Positions 1 to 13,366 are shown, counted from the first letter of the stretch. The stretch is 64,000 bases of DNA from Telmatactis stephensoni (GCA_029948255.1 JALIZF010001424.1:124001-188000); one strand, 5' to 3'. Notes: generated by a model from the sequence alone, not told the origin. A program made the numbers and translations.

Positions 1-1122
1 ATGTTTTCTTCACTTGCATATACACCCAAGGGTGACACTGCCACCATCATATAATTGCATGCATCATGTTGAAATTGATGCTGTCAAGTACCTTGGGATG
101 TATCTGTGCATCATACAGCCATAAGGTTGCCACATGTTACCACGCCACCAACCAGAACTAAACATCATATCACATGTATCTGACCCTATAAGCATCAAGA
201 ATTTGTGACTATGAATTAGCATGAAGTAGTTATAGAGTGTACGCCATACATCCGTGAAATATAAAAACTTAATATGTATTGTCTTAATGCACTATTATGT
301 ATAAACTAGTTGATATCACTGAAGCAGAACAGTTCAAATAACAATAGCAAGGTATCTAGTGGTCTTTGTCTTTCTTTGTGTAGTTTATGCCTGAGTGAGT
401 GAATTCTTAGTTATTGGATAACAAAATAGTTGATAACTAAATACTGTTAATGTGCTAAATAGTAATGTTAGTAGTTGTTTCATGGATATATGGCGTGCAC
501 TCTATCATTATCATGGAAATTGATATGCCTCAAAGTTTTTCAAACCAGAATATGATTTATAATGATTAAAAGGCAATAGATAAAATCAGCTAATAATGTG
601 TTGCTATATGTACGTTTCCTCCTCATTCAAAACCTCATCTTTTATCACATGGACATTTTTTTAGAACAAAAGTTCTTATTCCCAGAGGTTTTGAATTTGG
701 TTGAAACTTACACAGTAACATGCTAGCTGATTTGGTCTATGGAAAATAAATTATATCAAACTGATTAAAAATTTCTGAAAAATAATTTCAAACTGCAAGT
801 TGCCACAAAACACTCAAATTACCAAAGACAAGATCACTGACAAAGGACAAATGACAAAACGGTTTAGTGGAAATATCACTTGTGGCTAAGTGTCCGAGAG
901 TGGTAAAATGGAGTGTGGTAAACAAGCAAAAGCAAATCTAACAAAAGTGAAATGCAGTGTTTACATAGGAAATTAGTCAAGAAGTTAAATTCACATAATT
1001 GTAATCTAGTCCTAAATATCTTTGACTTTTGGACTACTGATGATTCAGTTGTCTGAGTAATTAGACTTTCTGTCCACTCTTGGTGACCATAATAATCCAC
1101 ATGCAGTCAACCCTGGCTGCAA
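1..1122. other. AT-rich stretch with no recognised gene
   Basis: Only short open frames are present on either strand, without splice-supported or family-like sequence. I see no RNA gene or repeat with clear borders here. Confidence 0.5.
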
Positions 1123-1537
1123 CACAGGTAGCCCAAGCTCACTGTTAGTGTTGGTTTGCTATAGAATATATGTGACTTAATTAAATCTTCATTTCTTACC
1201 TTGAATCACAATAAAATCCCTTGAAACTTGCATGGTGTCCTTTTGATGTACTGCATTACCACCTGGCTGAGTGTGAGCGAGTTTCGTTCAGTTTAAGATA
1301 GCTTTCCCCCACCATAGATAAGGAGGAGAGAAGCTCTCTTATCTATGGTGGGGGAAAGCTATCTTAAACTGAACGAAACTCGCTCACACTCAGCCAGGCG
1401 GTAATGCAGTACATCAAAAGGACACCATGCAAGTTTCAAGGGATTTTATTGTGATTCAAGGTAAGAAATGAAGATTTAATTAAGTCACATATATTCTATA
1501 GCAAACCAACACTAACAGTGAGCTTGGGCTACCTGTG
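1123..1537. repeat. Near-perfect palindrome with 200-bp arms
   Basis: Positions 1123-1322 and 1338-1537 are reverse complements of each other. The only mismatch I find is A/G within accacc/ggcggt near 1260 and 1400. The arms are separated by a spacer of about 15 bp. Each arm contains an AAG|GTAAGA donor-like site next to a short readable stretch, so one arm may derive from an exon or UTR, but I cannot identify it. Near identity means a recent inverted duplication, active gene conversion, or an assembly or library foldback artefact. Confidence 0.95.
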
Positions 1538-2243
1538 GCTGCAATTGCATGCAAGTGAATGCTGATCCCACTGAATAAATCCTCATCTTTTGGATAAATA
1601 TCTTGTTGAGAGCAACATTTTATCAACTGCATGAATAAGAATTTATTCTGCAATGACAGAAATATACAGTTTTTGTCCAAGTGAAGGCTGTACTTCCATG
1701 CACAGTATCTACATGCATGTGTTTATGTATTAATAAAGAATGCTCTGTAATTATAAAATAATGTGATAAAAATGTCACTCTCAATGACTTCAGATTCCAA
1801 TTTCATACTAAGTTTATGTATCAATATTATTGGTATTATTCATGTTAATGTGTTTTACACAAGCTTCGACGTGGCAGTATTCACATAAGTTTATAGCTGT
1901 GTCAAAATAATTAAGGTTCATCCCCTCTTTACATTGAGTCCAATGATAATAATAATATCCACAGCTGCATTGACATAATCTAATTTAGAGTCTTATTTAT
2001 TTTTGAGTCCAATATGAATAACAGAAGTAAATACAAGATATACAAATCCAATTTAGACGTCTGGACCAAAGCGCGACTGGTACATGAATTCAAGTACCAG
2101 AAAACTAATTGACATCAGATAAGCTACTCTTGGTCAATTTACGATAAGCAGAAGGGTTACTCTGAAGAAGAAGTACTTATTGCTTTAACTCTATTTGAAT
2201 GGATAGCAAATTTATACGTAGAAAAAACACGAAGTTTACTTAC
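1538..2243. other. Non-coding stretch, possible intron of the minus-strand gene at 2454
   Basis: This lies downstream of the exon ending at 2244 on the minus strand. A possible acceptor (CTTCTTCAG, minus strand, about 2170) is followed by a stop within a few codons, so I cannot name a second exon with confidence. Confidence 0.3.
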
Positions 2244-2454
2244 CCGAACCCAGTACGCGAACCAGGTGGAAAACAAAAGCAATCAAAACTATCAAAACAG
2301 CAACTGTTTTACAAATTCTTTCAATGCGAGTGGCAACAACCAACTGCGCAGAATTACTTTTTTCCTTTTCATCTGTCGTTTTAGGCGTATGAGGTCCCGA
2401 TTGTAAATTTTCAAGATCAAAAGTTACTGTGTGTCTCTCGGGCCTCTCCGCCAT
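2244..2454 (-). CDS. First exon of a small single-pass membrane protein, family not recognised
   Basis: The ATG at 2454 sits in a good context (AAAATGGCGG) and opens 70 codons ending at a strong donor, TTCGG|GTAAGT, at 2244/2243. The predicted protein starts MAERPERHTVTFDLENL, has a polar region rich in T, K, E and S to about residue 43, then a basic residue pair and a hydrophobic segment at about residues 49-68 (ICKTVAVLIVLIAFVFHLV). This would place the N-terminus on one side of a membrane as a single-pass protein. I see no signal peptide. The rest of the protein is not found; an immediate stop after splicing or after read-through of the donor (GSGK*) is possible, giving a protein of about 70-75 residues. 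No function is proposed. Confidence 0.45.
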
Positions 2455-4025
2455 TTTGGTAATATTACCTGTGATGAGAGAAACCGCTGGCCGACGACTG
2501 AAGGCGCCACAATTTGGATAAATTCTGAAAAAAACATCTTTTCTCCGTTTTCATCTCCTTTATAGACAAAAGAAAAACGCCATTTTAGTGTGGACCAACC
2601 ACATTATCTGGACTGCAGCAAAAAAGACGCGTTTGCAAATTTGTCCGGAATTTGCCGGTCGACGCACAGGTACCCCAAGCTAGCGCCTGATCATTACGAA
2701 TTTGTGAAAATACGTTCAAAAATAAAATTCAGGCAAATGAATGATCAAAGTTGTGCCTTGTTTTTATTTTTGACCCCTGTGAATTTTCATGCTAAGCGAG
2801 TTATTAACTTTTTGATCTCACCTATACCTAAAATTACTTCCTCTTTAAGAAACTACAGTCATAGTATTGATAGTCTATGAGTCATATGCATTTGGTGAAT
2901 GCTAGTGAATTATAGTTAAAACCCCGACCTTCAGCTGTTCGTTTAAACGATTTCTTAGTTTTAACAACTGAGTTATTTTCCACCATTTCTATTTATTCTT
3001 TCATAATCTTTTTCTTTTTCTGTCTTTTCTCTCTGTCTTCGGTTTCGAGACGGAAAAAAAAAGAAAAGAAAAAAAGAAAAAGAAAAAAGGAGAAAAAAAA
3101 AGACCCCGGCAGGTTTCGAACCCGGTTCTTACATTTGCCCATTTGCTTTACAGTTCAAGGGTTTTCCAACTGCGCCACGGGATCACATAATTTGCACAAC
3201 AATAGATGGCCAATTCACACGATACACTAGGTTATTTTGTTCTCCAAATCCCTCAGTAGACCAGTTAGCCTAGTGGTAAGGTTCAGTCATCTATGGCCTA
3301 GGATCCGACTGTTTCCTCCCTCTTTGACTGCGAAGCTCGCTGTGTTCTACCGGATAGCGCGGAAGGGGCCGAAATCTCCATCCTATACGTAACATGCGAT
3401 GATTCAGCGATTTGTCTGGATGCATGGTCCGATTTTTTGGGTTCTGCATAAAATTAGCATACTAATTTCTTTGGATAACGAGTTCGAATCCTGTCTGCGC
3501 CAACAACTTTTCTTTTTTCTTTCTTTTTTTTTTCTTTTTTTCTTTTTTTCTTTCTTTCTTTCTTTCTTTTCTTTTCTTTCAGTTTTTAATGGATTCTATT
3601 TCTCTTCTCTAAGTTTTCTTGGCTGAAAATTTTGGTCTAGTCAGTGAAGAAAACTACATAAACTCTTTACATTAACTTGATGCTTTCAATTTTTGCGCAA
3701 TTTAGAAAAACAAATTCCCTGAAATAAGTGTTATCTAAAAAAAAGTTGTGTCATTCCACTTTCCAAGCCAGGGGGACCTCTGAAGCATTCTGAAGCATTC
3801 CGACATTCTGACATCCTGAACGGCATTCCCTAATCCCAGCCGAACATATGGTGGAAATCGAACCTCCCCTATCAATATGCTTGCGACGGGCCTGACTTTT
3901 CTAAGGACTTTTAGATTCCATGTGAATATGTTTCATTATCAAAAGTGTCCGTATATAAATGACCTCGCCTCAGTAGCTGTGAATAGGCTAGATTAAAAGA
4001 GGACCGGGATATCCAAAACCCGTTA
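2455..4025. other. Gene-free stretch with polypurine/polypyrimidine tracts
   Basis: Contains an A/G-rich tract at 3050-3105, a T/C-rich tract at 3510-3580 and tRNA-like sequence (separate entry). A second tRNA-like A box at about 3262-3282 and B-box-like gagttcgaatcc at about 3480 are too far apart to form one gene. No coding evidence. Confidence 0.5.
3103..3186 (-). repeat. tRNA-like sequence, probable SINE head
   Basis: On the minus strand it has an A-box-like segment (GTGGCGCAGTTGG) and a B box (GGTTCGAAACC) 45-50 bases apart, with GATCCCG near the 5' end and CCGGGGTC at the 3' end. The arms pair poorly, so a functional tRNA is unlikely. It is followed by an A/G-rich tail like those of retroposed SINEs. 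Confidence 0.4.
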
Positions 4026-4277
4026 AGGCTGGTTCACACTAGCGTCGGAATCAGAATCGGAATCGTAAGAAAACAACAAAGAATTTAGGGATTAGAATAC
4101 AAAAGAAAGGTGTTTTTCTTTGTTCCTTCCTTTGTCTTTGATTATGCTTATGCTTGGTCTTATGCTTCTTGCGATGCTTATGTCGATGTCTTATGTCACA
4201 CGCTTGGCTTAACTCTTTTGTCTTTTCCTTTGTTTTCTACTTCCGATTCCGAATCCGACGCTAGTGTGAACCAGCCT
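4026..4277. mobile_element. MITE with CTGGTTCACAC-type TIRs and TTA target duplication
   Basis: The ends AGGCTGGTTCACACTAGCG and CGCTAGTGTGAACCAGCCT are perfect inverted repeats and continue into imperfectly matching GTCGGAATC sequence. The element is flanked by TTA at 4023-4025 and 4278-4280. A 3-bp TWA duplication is typical of PIF/Harbinger-type elements. No transposase is encoded. The ORF inside is not a gene. Confidence 0.8.
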
Positions 4278-6295
4278 TTAGGCAGGGTATTGGACAGCAC
4301 CGGTGTGTGGTAGACACGCGTTGTACAAAGGATATACAACCCAGTTGAACTTTTAAATTTCGGAACTACATCAACTGCCTACTGAAAGCAAAAGACTGTC
4401 TCATGCCCCAAGGCGGTATCGATTTGTGGATAGAGCTTCAGCTCACTTTAATTTAGTCGACACTTCACTGAAAATTCAAAAATTCTTTTTTCTTGCATGT
4501 CACGAATTGGCTTGTACACGGCCCCTTGGTTAGGATCATTCCTTTCTTTTCTGTTTGTCCTCCATCGATTCATCATCATCATCATCATCATCATCTATAT
4601 TTAAAAACGATAGCTACATTCACATTAAAATATATAACAAAACAGTATGATTTTCCCTTATAATAAAACAATAATTACAATATTAACTGACAATAGCTTA
4701 CAGTACCCTCCCCTCTTCTAATTTTTTTTTTTTTTCTTTTCATGGCCACTTTAAACCTACTTGATATTCAATAGGTTTTAGGTGATTTGGTAGGCAATTC
4801 TAAAGGTTTGCGCCGTAAAATTTAAATCTCTATTTTCCGGCCCCTGTATACGGGAAGTGAAAGAGTATAATTGCTTTGTGAGTTTCTAAGGGAGTACTGG
4901 TGTAATTTCTGCATTTCTCTTAAACATTTCATCAGTTTAAGTAGCTTGTTAATTGCTAGTTGTGTTTAATGATTCTACAGAATTTCATACAAAAAAATCA
5001 ATATAGCAATGATCTTAGTGAGATCGATGTAGAGCAACGCGTCAATAAATTAACCACGATAGCGGTACTGTTACATAATTTTAGGTAATATTGTTGTAAA
5101 GTAATGATGGAAAATAGTTCTAAAATGATAAGCTAATCTAGATTATGATAATATATGCTTAATTCTTATATGAATATTGAAAAATATGACTGAGGAACTT
5201 TATCTCGGCAGGTATGGAATTTCATACTTACGCAGCAGCATGATTTCATGTCAAATTTATCCATAATTTCAGTTAGTTTTTGTTCTGAAACAAAGACAAA
5301 AAAAATAAGTTAACCCGCGCTTATATTAATTAACGGAAAACTACGTAGGCATATGGAACGTTACAAGCAAGAGCAATATTTTCCTCCTGATCACGATCGA
5401 AAGCTTAAGCATTCCCATCGGCCAAGTTTCAGTTTCGGCATAACATAACTGGCTGTATCCGGTGTAGACTTACCGTACACGGTGACATGCCCATGGACGG
5501 TGTTTCAGTACATCTTGCATTGATAATACATATCGTCGGACAATACTGACGATGCAAATGGGACAAATGGTCGATGCGTGGACGTGCAATTAAGGCTCCA
5601 AGTAGAACCACTGCACTGATCATGCTATGACTAATTACTTAGTGCGACTCGAGTTAACTCGAGTTGTCCCGGCAAGTTTACTGCTGAGGCCTTCACAGAA
5701 GAAGCCCTGCTTTCCATTACGAAAGATCTTGGCACCACAGTATTGATTAAAGTGATCAGAAATGTGGTGTTGCCTACGTATATTGGTAATCTGTAAAAAT
5801 GTCGACGTCACTGACTTTTACAGATATCGTCGACGACATCCTGAACTTCACTATACAGGCGAATGCCACTACCGCTACACTACTAACACTGATAATAGTG
5901 ATTTTAATTATTAATCCGTGAAAGAAAAATGACTATATAGTTTGTACTAGTTGATAAAGAACAAAAGAAAACAATAGGTTTAGAGTCTACTACTAACTAT
6001 TAGTTTGCCTATTCTTTCATGGTCGAAGGAAAATCACTCTACAGTCAACTATAGCACAGTCAAATCCTCGTCTATTTTCTGTATTTGGCGGAAGCCTCTT
6101 TGAAAAACAACAACTTGACTACTAATCAGACAATCATGCAAGATCAAAGTTTTTCCTCTCAGTAGACAGTCTACTACTATCAGCTGTATATGCACCATGT
6201 TACCTGCAGCCAGAAAAAATGCCGGTCAATCTTCCGTGTTGCCAGAGGCATTTTGAACGTTATGACTATTCATCGTCTTGCATGCATATTTATTA
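4278..6295. other. Gene-free stretch with short simple repeats
   Basis: Includes a (CAT)n run near 4568-4594 and a T tract near 4722-4740. A minus-strand reading frame at 5429-5623 was considered and rejected. Nothing else recognised. Confidence 0.5.
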
Positions 6296-6440
6296 AAATT
6301 GTCACTCCCTGGCTAAAGCACCTAAAGAATCATTCCTGCCCATGTACCTACACTGAAAAAAATAAGTAATTTATTTTTTTCAGTGTAGGTACATGGGCAG
6401 GAATGATTCTTTACATGCTTTATCCAGGGAGTGACAATTT
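6296..6440. mobile_element. Hairpin MITE, arms about 60 bp
   Basis: Arms beginning AAATTGTCACTCCCTGG and ending CCAGGGAGTGACAATTT fold back almost completely with about three mismatches, around a short AT-rich centre at about 6355-6380. No coding capacity. I see no convincing target duplication. Confidence 0.8.
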
Positions 6441-7739
6441 AGTCAATGATAATTGTTCATCATGTTTAAAAAATATTGACAAAAACAGTGAACAATTTTC
6501 TCGTCTGACTGGAGCAAAGGTGCTAGAGGATATTCGATCCGACATGATTCGCCCCTGAGGAACCAGCGGTCATGTTGATTTGATGCGTGCATTTACATAT
6601 AGGAACAGGAAAGTTTACTGAGCGCTTGGCTTATCGATCAGTCTAATTATTCGACTTAATTTGCTGAATGTTCATTTTAATCTTAATAACTGGGTTTGGT
6701 GGGCGAAATTTTTTGTTTTCAATAATTTCCGGCAGCTGAAAACACCCAGGAATGGACTGCTCCCATTTCAGACTTACACTGATATCGTAGCTTTATAAGG
6801 TTTTATCACTGGCAGAGTGCATGGGTGTGTTCTAGAGCGCTTTTGTCCCTGAGTTGCGTTTTATTTTTTAACTAGCCTCTTACGTCATAAGTACACGTCA
6901 TCAAAGTGCCACCAGCGTCGTTGAAACGAGGCCTATACAATATGGCGGCGACTTGGCTCTGATATAGTGTCTCAAGAAAGGCAAATTACCCGTCCTGCAA
7001 CTCAGGTTAATCAGTCTCAGCTGTAATATCAATCCGTAAGAAATCCAAGGTAATAGAAAACTGTTTAATTTAAGACGTTTAATTGAACTATGGACTAAGT
7101 TCTCTTTTTTATAAATTTGCATATCTGTAAAGTTCAGTCTACGCCAGCCAGTCACCCATGGTTTATGTAAAATCGATCACACACGGGTTAACTCTATCAA
7201 GCGGGATTTGTTGAATTTAGTGTTGGTGTAAAGGGTTTTGAATGTAGATAGTCTAGACAGGGTACAATTCAAACATATGACAACCTTCCTTGATATATTT
7301 ATTTTCGCTACAAACTGGTGGCAAACTGGCTTTACGTCTCAGTGTTGATCCGTAGTCACTGGCAAGAGCTGTTCTTGCCGAATAGAAGTCCTTATCGATC
7401 CTTAGTGAGATATTTGAAGACCTTCTTTGAAAAGAATTTCCCATTGAAGTCTTTTTTAGTTTAAATAAAAAACTATCAATTTCATGGCCATGGCTGGTGA
7501 GAGCTGTCCGAGAAACTGCCAGCCGTCTCAAGGTGGATAAAATTCTTGGCCCTGCAAGGCAATCTGGACTGTGCCGTTTCACGTCTAATTCCGCAGACCA
7601 GTGGTTCAGTGTCAGGCATCTGTATAGGCACTGGTAGAAGAAATCATCATGGCTTTAAATGACCGAAGTCACTTTCATGGATCAGTCGTTCAGTTTTACG
7701 CTGGAAATTGATCTGAACACGATTATTCACTAGCTAAAT
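6441..7739. other. Gene-free stretch
   Basis: Contains short unrelated open frames on the minus strand (about 84 and 109 codons) with no domain, splice or composition support. Nothing else recognised. Confidence 0.4.
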
Positions 7740-7946
7740 TCATATTGGAGACGGGAAACTCGTCTGACAGAAAACTCGTCCTACTTTCCCGGCCAAAACG
7801 ACGAGAAAGTTGGACGGATAATTCGTCTAATGATAAAAACCGTCCTAAATTCCCATAAGACGTGGAAATCGCGACGGGTTTTCTGTTTATAAACATTTTT
7901 GTGCAACGAAATTGCGTCCGAGACGAGTTTCCCGTCTCTAATATGA
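7740..7946. mobile_element. Short MITE with GAGACGGGAAACTCGTCT ends
   Basis: The terminal inverted repeats TCATATTGGAGACGGGAAAC (left) and GTTTCCCGTCTCTAATATGA (right) differ at one position. The interior is non-coding and contains further GACG-rich pieces. Family not assigned. Confidence 0.7.
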
Positions 7947-10900
7947 GAATATGAATTCAACAATTGACTTCAGTAAATGATCTACGATGGGGCAGGTTTC
8001 TTTTCCAAGAAGTTCTATCTCACTGTCAGTGAGCCGGTCTTCAACGTACTCTTCAGTCTTAACTAGTAGTCCGGTATTCTTCTGTAATACTTCTCATTAA
8101 CAAACCTCCGGCACAAGAAGACTGGTCTGTTACACATGAATCGGTCTTCTATAGATAGATTCTTGTTTTTTCAAGCATGCACTGACAGAAATATCAACAG
8201 TGACTATATATATCCCTCGCCAATATCAAGATACCATTTCGGTTAATTCTAAAAAAGGCCGAATCACATGCGAGTCAGAAGAAACTGACGATCGAAAGAT
8301 CTGACAGGGCACCATTGGATTTTGTCTCGTAAACTTACGACAATCATTGTCCCAGTTCTAATTAAATACTGAGCATCCACGTGGAAAACCCGTGCCGAAC
8401 ACCAGCCATACAGTCAACTGCACAGGGCTAATATCAGCATCAGTACCTTGATCCTTACACTTTTTAGAGCTTTTTGGCTCCGTTTTGATGTTCTTCATAA
8501 TTAATAGTCGATTCCGCTATCCCTACGATTCACGTGCGCTCATCTTAGTTACGTTGGTACCAGCCGGCAGCAGCTGCATCGTACATTGACTCGGGACGTA
8601 CGTCAACGTCAGTACGGAGTCGGTGAGAGGTGATAATGAATTTTATTTTTCTTTGACTGATAAAAATGTCACCATTACCACCAGCGTCTTCAATTCCTTT
8701 AAAATCACTTGACCCTTTTTCATGACACTGTCCTTCAACTAATCCCTTATCAAAATATTATGAATGGAAGCATATTGCACACTGTACCTAGAACCATACG
8801 AGATTTACGGGGGATTTAGGGTACCTGAGAGTAAAGTGTCTAGAAAGCATGCAAGAAGCGGGGATATGTTTAGAGGAGCAGTCAGGTCGAGTGCGACCAC
8901 CACTAGTGCTGGGTCAGTCTACCTCAATGATCCACGCTATCAGTGATCGTGAAGAAGTCTTTTATTTTACTGATTACAAGTGTCTTTCGTGGTTCGATAC
9001 ATAGGAAACGTATTATTTCCTCATACAATGTATACATATGTAAAAACGTTTAGGAGACAATAATACTTTGTCACCCTTCATTGGCTGTTTAGTGAGTAGA
9101 TTATGCGATTCTATTGTTACACTGATTCCTTAATTAAAGCAATATAGGTCAAGATATCTATTACTACATGTAGGAAGGAATGCTTACATCTGAGAGGTCG
9201 CTGTGAATCGGCGAAACAGTCAGTAGAAACGACGCAGAAACGCAATTTTGCATGAAATTTTTCATCATCTTCAGAAATTCATGCGTGCGCAGAGTATTTG
9301 TTTGTAAAAGCTGAAAATACTTATTACGCCGCTTATCCATCCCTCCGATCCTTTCGTCAGTCCCCAATCCCTGCCCTGGCCATATTATGTACACTAACTA
9401 CGATCATCACGGCTTTCATATTTTTCCACAATGGTGGACCGATTTATATATCGGCTATTTTCAATGCTCCATATGCTTTTTAATTGTGTTTGACTATGTT
9501 CCCCCCCCTATAAATTACGTTAGTACAGTGTTTAATGATATGTGCTGGGCGTGGTCCGACAAGCGATTGTCACATCGAAAAATTGACTCTAATTTGACCG
9601 GCAGTGCAAAGACTCCAAAGCATGTTGGCCAACACTGAATTTTCAACACTGTTGACTCCAAAACGATGGTCGCGTTTGAACACGTACCAACCCTCAATTT
9701 GTTCTGTAGCAAATCCCCCCATATTCTTATGGCGAAGCATGTAAAATATTAAATAATAAGTAAAGATAAAGTCCAACATTTCTTTTGTTCTGTCATCATC
9801 ACAGAGTAAGTGTAGCATAACGTTGGATACGTTTGAGATAAGCACAGACCGTCCATTGACAACAATATTAATGAATGTCGGTTGGAAACCTTTGCACGGG
9901 GTTTAGTTAAGACTCTTACTGATATGTGTCATTCTCGCAAAATCTTTATAATTAAGTCTACGAAATATAACTAATTTAAAGGTTTGCCGCGTTAATATTA
10001 TATACATTGAACCAATCAGTACAGCCGGAGACGCTAGCTGACATCTGTTATAATCATATCAAATTTCTTCAAAGGCTTTTTTTTCTTTTCAAGGAAAAGA
10101 AGGAAGGCTTAGCTGCTGGCGGACGCATCAATTCAGTCAGTTTCTCATACGGCTATCGAGGCTTCTGTTAATACAGAAAAAAGACATCTTGTAGCAAATA
10201 TCGTCGTAAAAGAAGAAATTACGATAAAATAAACGCTAGTTCTTCAATTGGCGCTTTAGGATTTAGGTTAAAGTAATGTGAAAATGTCTTGTTATAAATA
10301 TGTTGCCTTATGTTCAAAGAAAAAGGGAAAAAAGCAAGAAGTAGAACAAAACAATCAAAGGGGACTGTCGAAAAAAGAATGAAAAGAAAGAAAGAAAGAA
10401 CAAAAAAAGAGATAAAGAACAAAAAAGAAAGGAAGGAAGGAAGGAAGGAAGGAAGGAAGAAAATCTACAGAAAAATAGAAAGAAAAAGAAGGAAAGAAAG
10501 AAATAGTCGAGGAAACTGAAATAGCACAGGAACTGAAATGTAGGACTCACATGTCCTAATGAATAAGAAACGTGCGTTCATTTCATACAGCTGACTTACT
10601 TCAATTTTGTTTGATAAAAGGAAGTCACCCTTTTCGCTTTATTCATATTCTAAGTTTACATGGATATCCACAGGCAAAAAAAGGCACGTGTACGAAATTA
10701 TGAATTGCCAGAAATGGAAGTGCTCGAACGAGTCCGTAAATTGTTTACGGACATTATCGTTCGCGGAACTGATTATAAGATCATGGTGATGTAGAGCAAA
10801 AAGAATATATGCTATAACACAACGCGTGGATTTGGACGCTGTCTGTTTGAGGGGGGTATACTTTGTCCTGTCTAAAATTCAAAGCTTGTCAGGAATTTGG

Positions 10901-12209
10901 ACGGGAATTTGTATAATGTCTTTAATGGCTGGCCGGTCATTTCAAAACAACCATCTTGACTTTAGTCATCACATTTATAAAGGCGTTATTCGATGCGCGG
11001 TATCGCTTCACGGAATCTTCCATTAAAAGTTCTTAAAAACACGGAGCTAGTAACCGAAAAACAGTAAGAAAGAAACCTGGAACGGAAGTCGAAACTTTTT
11101 TGAATGACTAGTTAAATGAGTTAAATTGAGTTAATGACGATATATGTATGCAGGAATACACCCATGTATCAACTGACATCTTCCTACAACCTTATCATGC
11201 ATCCATCCCTCCGGCAAAGTCCGGAAGCGAAATAAATTCGGTAGAGGAAGTACAAACGGACTTTTCCCCATAGAATCTCACTTTATTTTTACTGGTATCT
11301 TGTTAGTTTTTGTCCAGTCAATTGGCAATTTAAACATCCTATTTTTCACTGCCTGAAGACCTTTATACCGTTTGAGTACGACCTTATTTTTCTCTGGACC
11401 CATGAATTCATATACAGATATCTTATTAGTGATAATGTCTAATCGATTTGAATCGCACGCGATCAGATAAAATCTTGTATGGGCGGAAGTGCAAACTTTC
11501 AACTGTATCTCTGACGTCATACGTGCGTCATCGCGCCATAATAGAACGAAATAAAAGTAAAATTCGTTTTTCCCTGTTTTTTTTATTCTGTGAAATACCC
11601 ATCATGGGTTTTCAAAGCCATGACAGACAGACTTAGGCGAGATAGCCATACTAAAGGCTTGAAAGAGAGAAAGTGGCTTCGTATTGAAAGTATATCAGAC
11701 AACGTTATAACTGAAAGGCCATGGAAGACTGGGATATTCTTCATATAGGCTGTTTAGAATTGAAATTGGTAGCATAGAATTTCGAAAACAGAACTCTGCA
11801 CCTGGAAAATCTATAAGTGAGTATCTATAGACCTTTATTTTTAGATTTCTGTTCGAGATTGACTCAGAAAAAAATGACTGATCTGGCCAAAGAAATGTGA
11901 TTGAACTCTAAGATATTCAGTTGCCTTGAGATCGAGATAGCCGAGCTTGTCGAGATATAGAATGGCTGGATGTGAGGTACGAAGGCGCTTTGACGTCATT
12001 TATTTACCAATATACTAGGTACTAACAGTATTTCAGAGATTGGTTTTTACAAAATTCGTGTTCGAACGAACTAAATTACTTCTACTTCTCCAGCACTGAA
12101 TAATTTGTAGTCTAATCCGATCTTTTACTTGTTTTGTACCCTGTGATATTATATAAGCACAACAAGTGATCGTTAAGTCTGCCTCAAATTCACGTGTTTC
12201 TTCATTCAG
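7947..12209. other. Gene-free stretch with one purine microsatellite
   Basis: No exon-like or family-like sequence was found on either strand. It contains the (AAGG)n tract listed separately. Many frames of 60-90 codons are open but show no splice sites, signal peptide or domain pattern. Confidence 0.45.
10372..10503. repeat. (AAAG)n / (AAGG)n purine microsatellite
   Basis: Imperfect AAAG repeats surround a clean run of about ten AAGG units at 10425-10465. Open frames across it are low-complexity artefacts. Confidence 0.9.
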
Positions 12210-12695
12210 AGAGCTGTTCACGTACACGTGAAACGGGAGACGGCAAAGAGGATCACGTGGCCTACTTTTTCACGTCTGGCTTTGAGCCTTTGCCCGTAAT
12301 TAAACGCGGTGAACGTGACTTTTCGTGTTTACGGAAAACGCGCAGTAGAGACCTTGATGTTTACGGTAAACGGCAACCGTAAAACGGCAAACTTTAGCCG
12401 TCTGTCCTCAGCCGGCTTTTGTACATAGTTTAAGTGAAGATATTCTAGTTGTATTTTCTGTGACTCAGAGATTTGTTCTTTATTTGCTTGTTGGATTGAT
12501 TTAGCGTTAAGAGTTAAATACAAAATCAAAATCAAAGTCAATTTTTGCCGTTTGTCGTTAGCGGTTTGCCATAAACGTCAATCTTAAGGTCTCAATGATT
12601 CACTTTCGCGTTCAAACGGCAACCACGCCTGACGCGAAAACTGCAGGTCACGTGATCCTCTCTGGGGTCTGCCGTTTCCAGTGTAAAAAAGCTCT
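12210..12695. mobile_element. Foldback element carrying GATCACGTG motifs, copy 1
   Basis: The left end has ACGTGAAACGGGAGACGGCA followed by AGAGGATCACGTGGCC. The right end, reversed, reads AAACGGCAGACC then AGAGGATCACGTGACC. The central part has repeated AAACGGCAA/CCGTTTAC pieces. Related copies lie near 22785 and 23305. No coding capacity. Confidence 0.6.
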
Positions 12696-13150
12696 CTATT
12701 GGACATTTCCTAGACGTTTTCCCCTCCGGCTCTTTCTGACTCTGTTTGTAAACTTTTTAGTAGAATTTTTGTTCATACGGGTACTGTTGCCAAAAAAATC
12801 CAAGTCAGTTCCATACTGAGTTTCCTGAGTCGTGTCCGAATGGCGTTACAGAGTGACTAAGCTGCAAAAATAACCGTTTGATATCGTTCGTCAATAATTA
12901 TAGGTTGTTAATGTCATTGTAAACCTTAAAAACTCCCGGAAACGTATAGTTCACGTGTTTGTAAGTGTTCCTGGTCAATATTCTGATTATCTAGTGTCCG
13001 CTGCGATGAGCGCCATGAGACTAGATATGGTATTTATACCCTTAATTATAAAATATTTCAGTGAAATATAACGCGCGCGCTTGTTGGCTCGCTACCATGT
13101 TTATATCAGAGGACAGAAACATGACTCGCACAAAAACGTCGAAAATATTT

Positions 13151-13366
13151 TATAAAAGCAATATAAAACGATCGCGGCTTATGCATGTCTCTGTACTGTG
13201 ATATAAACCCGATGGAAGATGTAGAGAACTCGAAAAGCAAGTTAAAAGCAAGAGAAACACTCGGCTACGCTCGTGTTCCTAAGATTACTCTTCTCTTGAT
13301 TGCTCTACATCTTCCATCGTGTTTATATCACAGAATAGAGACATGCGCGCTTTTTATATTGCTTAA
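13151..13366. mobile_element. Foldback element with ATGGAAGATGTAGAG arms
   Basis: The left arm reads AGCAATATAAAACG, then GCATGTCTCTGTACTGTGAT and ATAAACCCGATGGAAGATGT. The right arm repeats this in reverse complement with scattered differences. The centre has CACTCGGCTACGCTCGTGTT. Non-coding. Confidence 0.75.

Noticed and set aside
5213..5623. Minus-strand candidate secreted Cys-rich peptide (exon at 5474-5623 with donor, second exon with a CCC run near 5230)
   Set aside because: The first exon ends in phase 0 but the open frame of the second needs one extra base, and the in-phase reading hits a stop at once. No family match.
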